Positions 9,948 to 19,356 of a stretch of 64,000 nucleotides of DNA are shown here, piece after piece (position 1 is the first letter of the stretch; each line of letters starts with the position of its first letter). The position numbers and the translations under genes are program-made. The notes beneath the pieces are model-generated. The model had not been told where the DNA came from, did not search any database, and saw only the letters and a program-made list of their open reading frames with translations. Origin of the DNA: Sulfolobus tengchongensis (GTDB taxonomy: Archaea > Thermoproteota > Thermoprotei_A > Sulfolobales > Sulfolobaceae); the NCBI RefSeq assembly GCF_036967215.1, contig NZ_CP146016.1:2295337-2359336 (forward strand), written 5' to 3'.

Positions 9948-10187
9948 TTAGATCTCTTCAGAGATCTCCTCTTTTTCCTCAACTTGTGAGGATTCTTTTT
10001 CTTTCATAACTTTGTAATATCGTGTAAGATAACCAGCCAATCTATTTCTAACTTTTTTTGATTTTACATCAACATATTTAACAATTATCTGTTTATTAGC
10101 ACTATAGTCATCTTTAATTTCATCTTTATATTTTTCATATATTTCCCTTACAATCCTCTTTATATCTTTAGTATATATATTTCCCAT
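9948..10187 (-). CDS. rps17e: Ribosomal protein S17e
   Basis: A 79-residue small-subunit protein of the archaeal/eukaryotic S17e family: MGNI start, [12 protein letters not shown] helix, [17 protein letters not shown] core, and an acidic C-terminus. The start is supported by the AAGGTGATGG Shine-Dalgarno-like site just upstream. It begins 11 bp after the end of the fructose-bisphosphatase gene, in an operon with the GG-tailed protein. Confidence 0.93.
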   Translation of the reverse strand: MGNIYTKDIKRIVREIYEKYKDEIKDDYSANKQIIVKYVDVKSKKVRNRLAGYLTRYYKVMKEKESSQVEEKEEISEEI

Positions 10188-10198
10188 TATCCATCACC

Positions 10199-11347
10199 TT
10201 ACTCTTGGGAACTCTCATGGGAATACATGCTTGGCTTTGTTTTATACATATCTGTTTCCTTCTTAAATCTATTTCTAAGTTTCTCTATGACAAGTGGAAG
10301 TGTTGTATATTCCATTTCTTCGGGTTCTAGTCTATGAGGCATAAATGGTCCATGCTTTCTAATATAATCAGTAATTATCTGTGCAGTTCTCCTAACCTCA
10401 TCAAACGCAGGGTCATCAAATAAATCAGTAGGTCCTACTAATCTTCTATTTTTAATATTAAATCCTAATCCTACTAATCTTGGCGGTCCGTCAAATCTAG
10501 TTGCTCTTGCGTCTTTTTGTGGGACTGGCATAAGAGGTCCATAATGACTACCCCTCATCCATCCTGGTACTAGATAAGGTACCGTAAATGCCTCTAAAAT
10601 TTCACCTAACGCAGGTAAACCGTGTTGAGCTCTTATAATCATAACAGGATCATCCTTCCCTACATATTTTCCAGCTATCAAGTTTAGTCTTTCTACAGAT
10701 ACTACAGAAGCCTGTAAATTATCAGCCTTCCTATATACCCTTCTAATTATGTATCTGCTTGGTGTTCCTATTAGAGCGAGTAAATCGTAACTTTCTTCTG
10801 GTGTGTTTAAGATTATTGATTCACCCTCACGTACGTCTAACACTTCGAACTTATATCCTTCGTGCATTGTTGGATCTATTACCAGTCCAGCTGTGTTAAA
10901 TGGATCAGCGAATATTTTATATAGTGGAAGATTATAAGCACCAGGTTCAGTTTTATCTGCCATAAAGATAACTACTGGTTCTGCTGGTCTTTCTTCAAAT
11001 TCGATTTCTGCTATTCCAGGTCCCATACCTCTAAGATTACCTGAGAATGAATCAGAGAGCAAATCTTGTCCCGCAGCATATAAACCTAACTCTTTTGCTA
11101 CCTTAGCTGCCTCTTTAAAAGCGTTCCAAGCAGTTTCATGAACTTTAGTATCCAATTCTCCTCTTTCATGCGTCATTATCAGTTGTAGGTCGTCTCCTAC
11201 GAAAGTTATATAGTAATCAGAGATAATGTTATTTCTCTTGGCCTCAGCTAATACTTTGTTAGCAGCAGCTATCGTGTCTGGATGAACAACGTGATGACCT
11301 GCAAGGCTACCTATATCAGCCTTTATCACACTAAGCGTAGTTTTCAT
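10199..11347 (-). CDS. fbp: Fructose 1,6-bisphosphate aldolase/phosphatase
   Basis: Bifunctional archaeal gluconeogenic enzyme of 382 residues that condenses the two triose phosphates and hydrolyses the product to fructose 6-phosphate, both on one mobile active site. Seen are the N-terminal KADIGSLAGHH metal-site segment (Asp11, His18), Tyr228 and Lys231 in AGKYVGKDD (equivalent to the catalytic Tyr229 and Schiff-base Lys232 of characterised enzymes), and RAQHGLPALGEILEAF. It keeps sugars flowing in an organism that mostly runs gluconeogenesis. First gene of the leftward operon, which continues into S17e. Confidence 0.95.
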   Translation of the reverse strand: MKTTLSVIKADIGSLAGHHVVHPDTIAAANKVLAEAKRNNIISDYYITFVGDDLQLIMTHERGELDTKVHETAWNAFKEAAKVAKELGLYAAGQDLLSDSFSGNLRGMGPGIAEIEFEERPAEPVVIFMADKTEPGAYNLPLYKIFADPFNTAGLVIDPTMHEGYKFEVLDVREGESIILNTPEESYDLLALIGTPSRYIIRRVYRKADNLQASVVSVERLNLIAGKYVGKDDPVMIIRAQHGLPALGEILEAFTVPYLVPGWMRGSHYGPLMPVPQKDARATRFDGPPRLVGLGFNIKNRRLVGPTDLFDDPAFDEVRRTAQIITDYIRKHGPFMPHRLEPEEMEYTTLPLVIEKLRNRFKKETDMYKTKPSMYSHESSQE

Positions 11348-11380
11348 GCTTTAATTTATGTAAAAGCATAACTAAAAATC

Positions 11381-13183
11381 TTACTGGGCAGATACTGCCA
11401 TAGAGTAGTATTCACCTTTTTCTTTCTGAACCCTATCCAGATAACTTCCTAATTTGTTAATTCTTGGTCTTCCAGTTTCTGAATCTCTTCTAAATGTAAT
11501 ATCTAATTCTTTTAGGAATTCATTCATTCCAGTTTTTAATGTTGTTGGAGAGCTAGCGTAACCAGATTTTTCAGGAATTCCTTTAAAGACTATTATCCTA
11601 TCAGCTATATAATCGTGTATTGATAGATCATGATCTACTATAAAAGTTACAGCCTTTCTCTCTCTCGTTACTCTTTTTATAGCCTTGGCCACTATATATC
11701 TTTCCTCTACGTCAAGATATGAAGAAGGTTCATCAAGAACATACAGATCTGCCTCTTTCGCTAAAGCTGCTGCTATATATAGTTTTTGTAGTTCACCACC
11801 ACTTAGATCATTGACATTTGATTCCAATAATCTGTGTAAATTAAGTCTTTTAGTTACCTCTTCAAAGAACCATGATGAAGTAGAAAGAGTGTCTTTACTA
11901 ACATTCTCTAAATATTGTTGTACGGTTCCATCATAATTAGGTAATATGCGTTGTGGTTTGTAGGATAATATTTGCTTTTCGGGGATTACAAAGCCTTCAT
12001 CTGCTTGAAGTTCCCCGACAAGTATTCTTGCGAATGTTGTTTTTCCTATTCCATTAGGTCCTAAAACGCCTATAATTTCTCCTTCCTTAGCATCTCCTTC
12101 ATTTATTATTAACTCGAAATCACCTAATTTCTTGGTTATTTTGCTCCATTTCATTTTAACCTTTATATCTTTAGAAAGATCTAGGTCACTTAGCTCTTTT
12201 AGCATGAACTTTATCTCATCTGGTCTTATTTTCATATTTTCAGCTGGGAGATATCCTTTTAGAAAATTATTTATCCCAACTCTAGCTGAATAAGATTTAG
12301 AAACCCTTCCATATACAGAGCTTTCGCCATAAATTATATGTATCAAATCTGCTAAATAATCTAAAACTATTAAGTCATGATCAACTACTATAACATATTT
12401 GTCTTTCAACATCTCCCTAATAGCCTTAGCCATATTCATTCTTTCTCTTACGTCAAGATATGAAGAAGGTTCATCAAAGATATATACATCAGCATCCCTA
12501 AGTAATGAAGCTGCTATTAATAATCTTTGTAAACCCCCACCTGAAAGTACCTTAACGTCTTTATTCCAAAGGTTCGTAATATTAAGAAGCTCTCTGACTT
12601 CATCTTTCTTACCTATCTCATCAACTTTTGACAAAATTTCATTAACAGTACCTTTAAGAAATTTTGATACATATTCTATATATTGTATTTTATGTACTAT
12701 TTTTAATTTATTATTATAAAGTTTATCAAAATAATTATAAATCTCTTTTCCTCTAAATCTCTTTAATACATCATCTTTAGTTAATTTGGCATTTGGATCT
12801 CCAAAGTTAGGTAATAATTCTCCTGCTAATATTTTAAGTACTGTAGTCTTTCCAACGCCATTCTTTCCTAAGATTCCTAATACTGTACTACTCTTTGGTG
12901 TGGGTATTCCAAAGAGTTTGAAACCATTTACCTTATATCTGTGCACAACTTCACCTTCCAATTCATCAGGCAGATTTACAATAGATATTGCCTCATAAGG
13001 GCACTTCTTTATGCATATTCCACAACCTATGCAAGTATCTTCATAAATAATTGGTTTGCCCTTTACAATTTCCGATAACTCTATTGCTTTTCCTCCAGAC
13101 CTATCAATTGGACAGAAGTTAATACATTCATGATTACATTTGTCTGGCTTACAGAAATCATAATTTATTACAGCAACTCTCAT
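11381..13183 (-). CDS. abce1: ABCE1 (RNase L inhibitor) ribosome recycling factor
   Basis: A 600-residue soluble ABC protein that splits ribosomes after termination. It has an N-terminal pair of [4Fe-4S] clusters (the second is CIGCGICIKKCP), Walker A motifs GKNGVGKTT and GPNGIGKTT, signature motifs LSGGGLQRL and LSGGELQKL, and two Walker B strands ending in FDEPSS/LDEPSS. The ATG at 13183 is chosen over a TTG one codon upstream because an AGGTGG site lies 6 bp before it. Only 33 bp separate it from the fbp start. Confidence 0.96.
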   Translation of the reverse strand: MRVAVINYDFCKPDKCNHECINFCPIDRSGGKAIELSEIVKGKPIIYEDTCIGCGICIKKCPYEAISIVNLPDELEGEVVHRYKVNGFKLFGIPTPKSSTVLGILGKNGVGKTTVLKILAGELLPNFGDPNAKLTKDDVLKRFRGKEIYNYFDKLYNNKLKIVHKIQYIEYVSKFLKGTVNEILSKVDEIGKKDEVRELLNITNLWNKDVKVLSGGGLQRLLIAASLLRDADVYIFDEPSSYLDVRERMNMAKAIREMLKDKYVIVVDHDLIVLDYLADLIHIIYGESSVYGRVSKSYSARVGINNFLKGYLPAENMKIRPDEIKFMLKELSDLDLSKDIKVKMKWSKITKKLGDFELIINEGDAKEGEIIGVLGPNGIGKTTFARILVGELQADEGFVIPEKQILSYKPQRILPNYDGTVQQYLENVSKDTLSTSSWFFEEVTKRLNLHRLLESNVNDLSGGELQKLYIAAALAKEADLYVLDEPSSYLDVEERYIVAKAIKRVTRERKAVTFIVDHDLSIHDYIADRIIVFKGIPEKSGYASSPTTLKTGMNEFLKELDITFRRDSETGRPRINKLGSYLDRVQKEKGEYYSMAVSAQ

Positions 13184-13577
13184 CAATAACCACCTAACTC
13201 TTTAAAAACACTTAACCAGAATAGTTTACATCTTATTACTTCTCCTTTTTATCTTCTAATAAATCTTCCTATAATCTGTGAAGTAATGGTCTGATCAGAA
13301 ATTCTCTAAAAACTTTTAAGTGTTCTTACATGTCCCTGTTAAATTTAAATTTGGTAGAATTTACATTAACTCGACTCCTAGGCAAAATAATTATTCGATT
13401 TATTTCTCCAATAGGATATTTTTATTTCCTATTAATGTGCTTTCTTAATAGTGGCCAAAATAGGTAAAAGCGTGAGTAGGAAGATAATGAAGATTGATTA
13501 ATGTGAGCCCCTTTCTCATTCTCATTGAGATGAAAAAAGGTAGAGGGATTTGAATGGAGCTAAAAGAGAAAAGGAAT
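13184..13577. other. Gene-free stretch left of the integrase remnant
   Basis: About 390 bp with no convincing reading frame on either strand. The first bases next to 13183 hold the ABCE1 promoter (TATA-like TTTTTAAAG on the minus strand near 13200-13208). I saw no second copy of the tRNA-Arg 3' half here, which would mark the other end of an integrated element. Confidence 0.5.
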
Positions 13578-13865
13578 TTAGAATTTAACTTCCTTCCCCT
13601 TTTTCCGAGGTAAGAACTTAAACCTACCTCTAAGTACAAAGAATGATACTAGTCCTATTCCAGCTATTCCTATTAAAATCTCTGGTAAATAACTGATATA
13701 CCACGGTGGGGGTTGTGTAAAAGTTGCATTTGCTGGGAGGCCAAGTGTCCCAATAGGACAAACAGGTACACTCGAGTTTGTGCAACCGAAGCCATAGGTC
13801 ACCGATATTTTGAACCACTTAAAAAAGGGGGAGTTGCCTTTTATGATATAAACCTTATCGTGATT
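13578..13865 (-). pseudogene. 3' remnant of a surface or secreted protein gene
   Basis: An open frame of about 95 codons that runs from an in-frame stop (13866-13868) without an ATG. A GTG occurs at 13802. The product has two N-glycosylation sequons (NSS, NAT), a proline-rich PPPWY stretch, one membrane helix (YLPEILIGIAGIGLVSFFVL) and a basic tail. This is how many Sulfolobus extracytoplasmic proteins end, for example substrate-binding proteins anchored at the C-terminus. I read it as the 3' end of a truncated gene. A genuine 74-residue membrane protein starting at GTG 13802 is the alternative. Confidence 0.4.
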
Positions 13866-14000
13866 TCATTATTTAACCAACACTTCAAAAGGTACACGGG
13901 ATTTTTGACAAAGGTGAAAATGAATGTATTTTGATTCCATGGCGTCTTTGACGGACACCCGTAAATTCAAAAAATGGCTTAGTGTTTTTAATTAAGGAAT

Positions 14001-14042
14001 TTTTGCCGTCTTCTTTCAATTTAACATGTTCTAACGGCAAAA
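14001..14042. repeat. Inverted repeat upstream of the integrase fragment
   Basis: A perfect 9-bp inverted repeat (TTTTGCCGT at 14001-14009, ACGGCAAAA at 14034-14042). A second, shorter inverted pair (ACGGTT near 14047, AACCGT near 14080) flanks the TATA box at 14061-14069. Such arrangements could be operators or integrase arm sites of the former element. Confidence 0.45.
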
Positions 14043-14060
14043 TTTAACGGTTGTCAAAGT

Positions 14061-14070
14061 CTTATAAATC
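14061..14070 (+). promoter_or_regulatory. TATA box of the integrase fragment
   Basis: CTTATAAATC at 14061-14070 would start transcription about 10-15 nt before the ATG at 14102. The promoter appears intact although the gene is cut short. Confidence 0.5.
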
Positions 14071-14101
14071 TACTTTTGTTAACCGTAAATTAAGGGCGAA
14101 A

Positions 14102-14365
<264 letters not shown>

Positions 14366-14508
14366 ATTTTTATATACTATGGGCTTTTTGACGCATTTTA
14401 TATTTAAATATATAAATCAATTACATCAAGAAGTTAGAATAAAAATGATTGTTGCAATGTAGTAGTCTGCCTAATGTATTCTATACTACTCATTATTTTT
14501 CCTAGTCT

Positions 14509-15867
14509 CTATGTTAGTTCTACTCCCTTAGTCTCTGGTATAAAAAGCAAGGTCACTATGCATGATATCAATGCAATTGCTGAGTAAGTTGCAAGTAAAA
14601 CTGGAAGTCCGAATTTTACTAAAAGTAATGGGAATGCGGTTATGCTGAACGCGGCTGCTAGCCTATCGATTGCTACGCTAATGGCTTGACCTGTTCCTCT
14701 TATTTTAGTTGGAATGAGTTCTGGCGTTAACATCGCGGATCCTATTATTGAAGCAGGCCCTATTGCAGATGATAGATAATTTAGAAGATAAAATGTGAAT
14801 CCGAGTAATGCAGCTTGTCCAGTTAGACTTTCTGCAGCGTTCAATGGATTGCTTATATGTATGTTAAATCCAAAATAATGTGGCTCTATAAGAAGTAACG
14901 AATACATGAAAAGCCAAAATGCTACACCAGCGTAACCTATTACGATTAAGGGTTTCCTTCCCAATTTGTCTACCAAATAAATGCTAATAATTTGACCTGG
15001 TAGTCCAGCTAAAAATTGTGCTGCATATGTAAATTCTATTGGGTTCAGTCCTAAATTGCCGGCTATAGTTATAGGGCCATAAATTGCAAACGTGGAGGAA
15101 TACATATCATAAAGAAGCCAAAGTATAGAAGATATAACTATAATTCCTACTGCAGATTTAAATCTTTTTGAAAATGGTATCTCATCTAACGAAATTGCTA
15201 CTTTACTTTTTAATTCTCTTTCAAGCTTTTCCAACTCTTCCCTTTTTGGCTTAATTCTAGTTAAATATTTGTAAGTTTCAGGAATTCTTCTTCTTAAGTA
15301 GAACACTGAAAATGCTGGGATTATTCCTATGAGCAAAACAAGTCTCCAAATTATATTACTGTTAGTTATATTAGTGACTAGCAAAATTTGCTCAACTAAA
15401 GCTGCTGTAACGGCACCTAATCCCCAAAGTACTGCGAAAGTTACTATCATTCGTTTTCCTCTATTTTTAGGATTTGAATTTTCTGCAGTAATTATAGGTG
15501 AAAGTACGTAATCTGCACCTATTCCAAAGCCTAGAATTATCCTGGCGACTGATAATTCTACAAAGCTATTTGACAAAGATTGGAGTAAGATTCCCAAACT
15601 CATTAGGCTGACATCTAGGCCATATATTAATTTTCTACCAAGTTTATCTGCTAAAAATCCCAATAAAATTGCAGCAACAGCTGCACCGTAATATGCACTT
15701 GCTATAACTAATCCTTCTTCGAAACTATTTAGCTGAAACGCTTTTTGTATATAATAGAATACTAAAGAAATGGCATAAAGTTCATATCCATCTGTGAACA
15801 CTCCCATACCTGCTGTTAATACAGATTTTACTTCTAATTTAGTGAAATCTGGTCTATCGTAAACCAT
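14509..15867 (-). CDS. MFS transporter of the sugar/metabolite:H+ symporter type
   Basis: 452 residues with about 12 membrane helices. The loop after helix 2 carries [10 protein letters not shown], and the pseudo-symmetric loop after helix 8 carries VDKLGRKP, both diagnostic for the major facilitator superfamily. The N-terminal [16 protein letters not shown] resembles phosphate- and aromatic-acid-type MFS carriers. The substrate is unknown. It stands alone between two tRNA-Arg genes, with a TATA-like CTTATAACTT on its strand near 15890-15900. Confidence 0.85.
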   Translation of the reverse strand: MVYDRPDFTKLEVKSVLTAGMGVFTDGYELYAISLVFYYIQKAFQLNSFEEGLVIASAYYGAAVAAILLGFLADKLGRKLIYGLDVSLMSLGILLQSLSNSFVELSVARIILGFGIGADYVLSPIITAENSNPKNRGKRMIVTFAVLWGLGAVTAALVEQILLVTNITNSNIIWRLVLLIGIIPAFSVFYLRRRIPETYKYLTRIKPKREELEKLERELKSKVAISLDEIPFSKRFKSAVGIIVISSILWLLYDMYSSTFAIYGPITIAGNLGLNPIEFTYAAQFLAGLPGQIISIYLVDKLGRKPLIVIGYAGVAFWLFMYSLLLIEPHYFGFNIHISNPLNAAESLTGQAALLGFTFYLLNYLSSAIGPASIIGSAMLTPELIPTKIRGTGQAISVAIDRLAAAFSITAFPLLLVKFGLPVLLATYSAIALISCIVTLLFIPETKGVELT

Positions 15868-15938
15868 TACAGTGTGAATATGTTAGTAATAAGTTATAAG
15901 ACTATCTTGAATTAGTATCTACCAATTAATATTATGTG

Positions 15939-16027
15939 CGGACCCGCCGGGATTTGAACCCGGGACCGCCGGCTGTCTCCCTTAACGCTAGAAGGCCGGC
16001 GCTCCGTCCTGGCTGAGCTACGGGTCC
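15939..16027 (-). tRNA. tRNA-Arg (anticodon TCT) with intron
   Basis: An 89-nt gene on the minus strand. The acceptor, D and T arms are the same as in tRNA-Arg(CCG). The anticodon stem is CCGGC/GCCGG and the loop starts CTTCTA. An intron of about 14 nt (roughly 15976-15989) sits after position 37, the canonical archaeal site, leaving a 75-nt mature tRNA. It reads AGA codons. The exact splice points were placed by eye from the bulge-helix-bulge context. Confidence 0.92.
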
Positions 16028-16070
16028 AACATAAAATGAGAATTCAATAAAATAAGATTTTCTCATTCGT

Positions 16071-16406
16071 TTACTCGTATTCTCTCCATACCTTACCGCA
16101 TTTCGTACACTTGTAAAACCTAGTAGGTGGTTCATCCGCTCTTCTGGTCTGTAATATCCAGAAGTATGCTTCATCATTCTTACATGATGGGCATAATACT
16201 CCTTTTATTTTTTGCGCACCTGTTGGCATCTCTTCTTCTTCTAGTACTAGGGTTTTCTCTTTGATGCTATGTTTAACTTTAGTTGTTACTACTACTGTAG
16301 TCTGTGGAACGTCTTCCTCATATCCGCATTTCGTACATTTGTATATATTTTTACCATTAGTTTTTCTTGGAACCATCATAGAATTACATTTAGGACAGAA
16401 CTTCAT
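16071..16406 (-). CDS. tfs: Transcription factor TFS (TFIIS-like cleavage factor)
   Basis: A 111-residue RNA polymerase factor that rescues backtracked complexes by stimulating transcript cleavage. It has an N-terminal zinc ribbon (Cys4, Cys7 and a CTKC pair) and a C-terminal TFIIS-type ribbon (CPSC, CTKC) with the acidic tip RADEPPTRFYKC. The ATG at 16406 is chosen over an in-frame GTG at 16415. It belongs to a run of transcription and RNA genes (rpoL, csl4). Confidence 0.95.
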   Translation of the reverse strand: MKFCPKCNSMMVPRKTNGKNIYKCTKCGYEEDVPQTTVVVTTKVKHSIKEKTLVLEEEEMPTGAQKIKGVLCPSCKNDEAYFWILQTRRADEPPTRFYKCTKCGKVWREYE

Positions 16407-16424
16407 AATTACCACGCTACAAGC

Positions 16425-16697
16425 TTAACCATTTACTTTGTGTGTATTTAACTTTTCTGATATCTTCTTTACGATATTTTGACAGATTTTTTCAGCTTCT
16501 TGTTCACTAACATTTTTGCCTATGTTTAAATTAGAGTATTTCACTTCATTAATAATAGATGATGAGATAAATTGTAGAGTTAAACGGTCTTTATTCGTAT
16601 CTAGAAACAATTTTTCCAAAAATACACCTCTGAATACGCATATTGCATATAATTCGTTACCTTCAGAAAATATTGCTATTCTAGCTTCTTTCTTCAC
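16425..16697 (-). CDS. Small hypothetical protein between rpoL and tfs
   Basis: 90 residues with no family recognised: an N-terminal two-stranded hairpin ([19 protein letters not shown]), a central hydrophobic stretch and a C-terminal charged helix. It overlaps the end of rpoL by 17 bp and is followed by tfs after 18 bp, so it is co-transcribed with both. The context points to transcription or RNA metabolism, which is inference only. Confidence 0.65.
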   Translation of the reverse strand: MKKEARIAIFSEGNELYAICVFRGVFLEKLFLDTNKDRLTLQFISSSIINEVKYSNLNIGKNVSEQEAEKICQNIVKKISEKLNTHKVNG

Positions 16698-16971
16698 CAG
16701 TTATTCCCTTTATTTCATTGACGTACTGTGAAGATAAGTTTTTTATGTTCTCAATTGCCTTTATTAGTGCATCTTTAGGGGTTATTGTGCCATCAGTTAA
16801 TACTTTAATGACTATCTTGTCAAGTAGTGGATGCGGTTGGTAATACGATGCAAAATTTACGCCCTTTATTCTTCTTAACATTCCTGCTATCAAGTTACCT
16901 AACGTATGATCTTCTCCTTCTATTTCTAGCTCTAAGTAATTATCTTCACTTTTTAGAACCTTAACTTCCAC
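16681..16971 (-). CDS. rpoL: RNA polymerase subunit Rpo11 (RpoL)
   Basis: A 96-residue alpha-like subunit that pairs with Rpo3 in the polymerase assembly platform. It contains the family signature [20 protein letters not shown] (residues about 14-33) and the [15 protein letters not shown] segment. It overlaps csl4 by 11 bp and the following small gene by 17 bp. Confidence 0.95.
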   Translation of the reverse strand: MEVKVLKSEDNYLELEIEGEDHTLGNLIAGMLRRIKGVNFASYYQPHPLLDKIVIKVLTDGTITPKDALIKAIENIKNLSSQYVNEIKGITGEERS

Positions 16972-17530
16972 TTTTCCTCACCATATAAACCCCTATTTTC
17001 CGCTGTTCAATATTTCCGCATCTCTGACATTTTAAATTATTCTCGTCTTGTTTCATTAATAAGTAACCACATCTTGAGCATTTAGCGTAGATCACACCTA
17101 GATCTTTCATTTTAATTGTTAAGGCTAAGGGGAAAGTATATGAAAGAGGCTTTGCCCTAATTATATCTCCTACCCTTACAGCTTCTGTTATACTGTTTAA
17201 CTTCTTATTTGTGATTTGTGATATATGTAAATATGCTGAAATGGGTGGTGCTACACTTTTTTCTTCAATTCCAACTACTGATACTTGTGCGATGTCCTCT
17301 TTGACTGTGTTAATGATTCCCACTACATATTTTGCTTTTTTTAAACTCTGGAAAATAATTTTCTTTATTCCGAGTACGTTGCTTTTTCTATTTAACATAT
17401 CGTAGAATATTTTCCCAATAACGGCTGCTCTTACTATACCATTTAGTTCATAAGTCCCATCTCCGGCAATAAACTCCTCAATTACTGCTAGTTCTTCCCC
17501 GGGTAAGGTTAATTCACCTTGTACTTTCAC
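16961..17530 (-). CDS. csl4: Exosome RNA-binding subunit Csl4
   Basis: 189 residues. It has an N-terminal domain, a central S1 RNA-binding domain (about 65-135) and a C-terminal zinc ribbon (Cys151, Cys154, Cys168, Cys171). Csl4 forms the cap of the archaeal exosome with Rrp4 and helps recruit substrates and DnaG. It begins 5 bp after dph2 and overlaps rpoL, consistent with one operon. Confidence 0.92.
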   Translation of the reverse strand: MKVQGELTLPGEELAVIEEFIAGDGTYELNGIVRAAVIGKIFYDMLNRKSNVLGIKKIIFQSLKKAKYVVGIINTVKEDIAQVSVVGIEEKSVAPPISAYLHISQITNKKLNSITEAVRVGDIIRAKPLSYTFPLALTIKMKDLGVIYAKCSRCGYLLMKQDENNLKCQRCGNIEQRKIGVYMVRKSGS

Positions 17531-17535
17531 TCAAT

Positions 17536-18537
17536 TCACCATGGAAAGATATATGGTTCCAGATTATTATTTATGATCATCTTTGCCTCGCCTGGCGTCA
17601 AGACTGGCTTTTCATAATTGTAAAGGTCATCTATGGGTAATCTAGGACATGACGTCACTAGAAATACATCTATATAATTTCTATCTATATTTCTTAAAAC
17701 TTCCTTGGTAAGTACTTTATTTGTAACTATAAATACATCATATCCTTTCTTAGTTAGCTCCTCATAGAAATATTTCACCATCATTGGCCTATTCTGTCCA
17801 ACTTTAATACCCTGTATAATTATCCAAGTTCTTTTATCTATAGCCTCCAGTATTTTACCATATCTAATTTTTAATATTTTTCTAACTTCATTTGTAATAT
17901 CCTCACTTTTTTGCAAATATGGATCAAGTTTTATCGTTGGTTTATTAGTACTTAATCCTAATCCTAGGGCATGGAACATACCGCCTGATAGAATAACATA
18001 TATATCAGCGTTAACTTCAGCTGCCTTGTAGTCACATCCTAAAATTTGTCCATCAAACATAAACTTACTTGAAGGCTTACCTATAATTACCTCGTATCCC
18101 TTACTTTCCAAAAAATTTCTAACTTTTGATAATAGCCTTACATGTTGTAAAGTTGCTGTTAAGGATATTTTCATTCCATCGTACTTTCCAAGATCTTTCT
18201 CTAACTGGAAAAGCGCATTATCAGAGATGTCTAACGTACTTTCCGTATTAATAAACAACGTAGGAAACTTTGGATAGTACCATGTATATGGTGTATGACC
18301 AAAATGAACTATCAGATCAGCTGCAACTTGCATTGCTTCATCTTCTGCAATATCGCAAGCTCCCCAACTTGGCTCCCCAGATATTATAAAATCAACATTA
18401 GGTAACTTTTCCTTTAATCTCTTTACGACATCTATAGAAAAATATTTCAATCCTTCAGGAAACTGCAATAAAACACGTTTAGCATTCCTTTCCTTTATCT
18501 CCTTAATTATGCGCTCTTCTTCAAAAATATAACTCAA
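17536..18537 (-). CDS. dph2: Diphthamide synthase subunit Dph2
   Basis: 333 residues. It catalyses the first step of diphthamide formation on elongation factor 2, transferring the 3-amino-3-carboxypropyl group from SAM by a non-canonical radical mechanism. The three cluster ligands expected are visible: Cys61 (WGACD), Cys168 (LGCDY) and Cys297 (TSCPR). The 4-bp overlap with the upstream ribosomal gene rpl10e is typical of a translation-linked operon. Confidence 0.93.
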   Translation of the reverse strand: MSYIFEEERIIKEIKERNAKRVLLQFPEGLKYFSIDVVKRLKEKLPNVDFIISGEPSWGACDIAEDEAMQVAADLIVHFGHTPYTWYYPKFPTLFINTESTLDISDNALFQLEKDLGKYDGMKISLTATLQHVRLLSKVRNFLESKGYEVIIGKPSSKFMFDGQILGCDYKAAEVNADIYVILSGGMFHALGLGLSTNKPTIKLDPYLQKSEDITNEVRKILKIRYGKILEAIDKRTWIIIQGIKVGQNRPMMVKYFYEELTKKGYDVFIVTNKVLTKEVLRNIDRNYIDVFLVTSCPRLPIDDLYNYEKPVLTPGEAKMIINNNLEPYIFPW

Positions 18538-19070
18538 CTTGCAGCCTCCTGTTTGATAGGCTTTAATGGAATTACCTCAATTCTCGTACGTAAAGGTAAT
18601 TTCTTTGAGGCTATTTTTAGCGCCTCTTTTGCAAATTCTAAATGTTCTTTCTTAACTTTTACAACAATTATAGTCTCTCCTAGTTTCTCAATTCTTGCTG
18701 CAGTTCCAATCGGCGTACCAAATGATAATCTCATTCCATCTTGTAATCTATCTGCTCCAGCAAATGCCATCATTTTATTTTCTCTTAATACGTGATGGGG
18801 GTATTTAAGGATCCACATAAAGAATGATGTTTCACTCCCAGTTCTCTTAGCTAATGTTTTTAGGGTAATAGTTCTAGCGGCTTCTAGGGCATTGTGCCTT
18901 ATTTGTCCAATCTCAGTAGTAATTAATCTGACTTCGTAATCATAATCTCCATTAGGATTACCGGATGTGAATTTACTTATTTTTGGCTGTGGAATACCTG
19001 GTATATACTCCTTTCTAGTGTATGCAGGACCAGAGAAATGCCTATAGCATCTTCCGGGTCTTAATGGCAT
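18534..19070 (-). CDS. rpl10e: Ribosomal protein L10e (uL16 family)
   Basis: 178 residues of the large subunit, starting [12 protein letters not shown] and containing [16 protein letters not shown], both characteristic. It sits near the peptidyl transferase centre in the ribosome. It follows pcc1 after 40 bp and may have its own promoter there (a GTTTATA sequence on its strand near 19082-19092). Confidence 0.95.
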   Translation of the reverse strand: MPLRPGRCYRHFSGPAYTRKEYIPGIPQPKISKFTSGNPNGDYDYEVRLITTEIGQIRHNALEAARTITLKTLAKRTGSETSFFMWILKYPHHVLRENKMMAFAGADRLQDGMRLSFGTPIGTAARIEKLGETIIVVKVKKEHLEFAKEALKIASKKLPLRTRIEVIPLKPIKQEAAS

Positions 19071-19110
19071 GTAGACTCACGTATAAACTTTTCATATCAA
19101 GACTAAATAT

Positions 19111-19356
19111 TTAACTTAAACTATCAAGTGATGCACGCAATGCCTTTATATGTGTTAGGATCTCATCTGCAGTATTCCTTACTGTTAATATGTCATTAGC
19201 ATTCTTTAATTGCATTCTTATTGTAATTTCTAGCAAGTTATTTTTAACATTGCTTTCAATTGTCATTCCCTCTGGGAAATTTACGTTATCAACGTTCAAA
19301 CTTCTCATAATTATATTTGCATCTTTACATTCCAACAAGAGCTTTAGTTCTATCAT
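19111..19356 (-). CDS. pcc1: KEOPS complex subunit Pcc1
   Basis: An 81-residue CTAG/Pcc1-family protein. The pattern NFPEGMTIES, followed by LLEITIRMQLKNANDILTVRNTADEILTHI, is the dimerisation module of KEOPS, which makes the universal t6A37 modification of ANN-decoding tRNAs. The ATG at 19356 lies inside the last 32 bp of the preceding gene. A TTG one codon upstream is the alternative. Confidence 0.8.
   Translation of the reverse strand: MIELKLLLECKDANIIMRSLNVDNVNFPEGMTIESNVKNNLLEITIRMQLKNANDILTVRNTADEILTHIKALRASLDSLS

Noticed and set aside
13445-13639. Short minus-strand frame next to the surface-protein remnant
   Set aside because: No promoter, no recognisable domain, and it overlaps the better-supported remnant in another frame.
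13713-13934. Open frame on the plus strand in the scar region
   Set aside because: It is antisense to the membrane-protein remnant, has no domain pattern or ribosome site, and its composition is not protein-like.
14459-14489. GTAGTA/TACTAC inverted repeat considered as a terminator of the MFS gene
   Set aside because: The stem is only 6 bp with a 19-nt loop and no adjoining U-tract on the right strand; too weak to report as a feature.
15932-16177. Minus-strand frame covering tRNA-Arg(TCT) and the end of tfs
   Set aside because: It is a shadow of the tRNA and of tfs in another frame.
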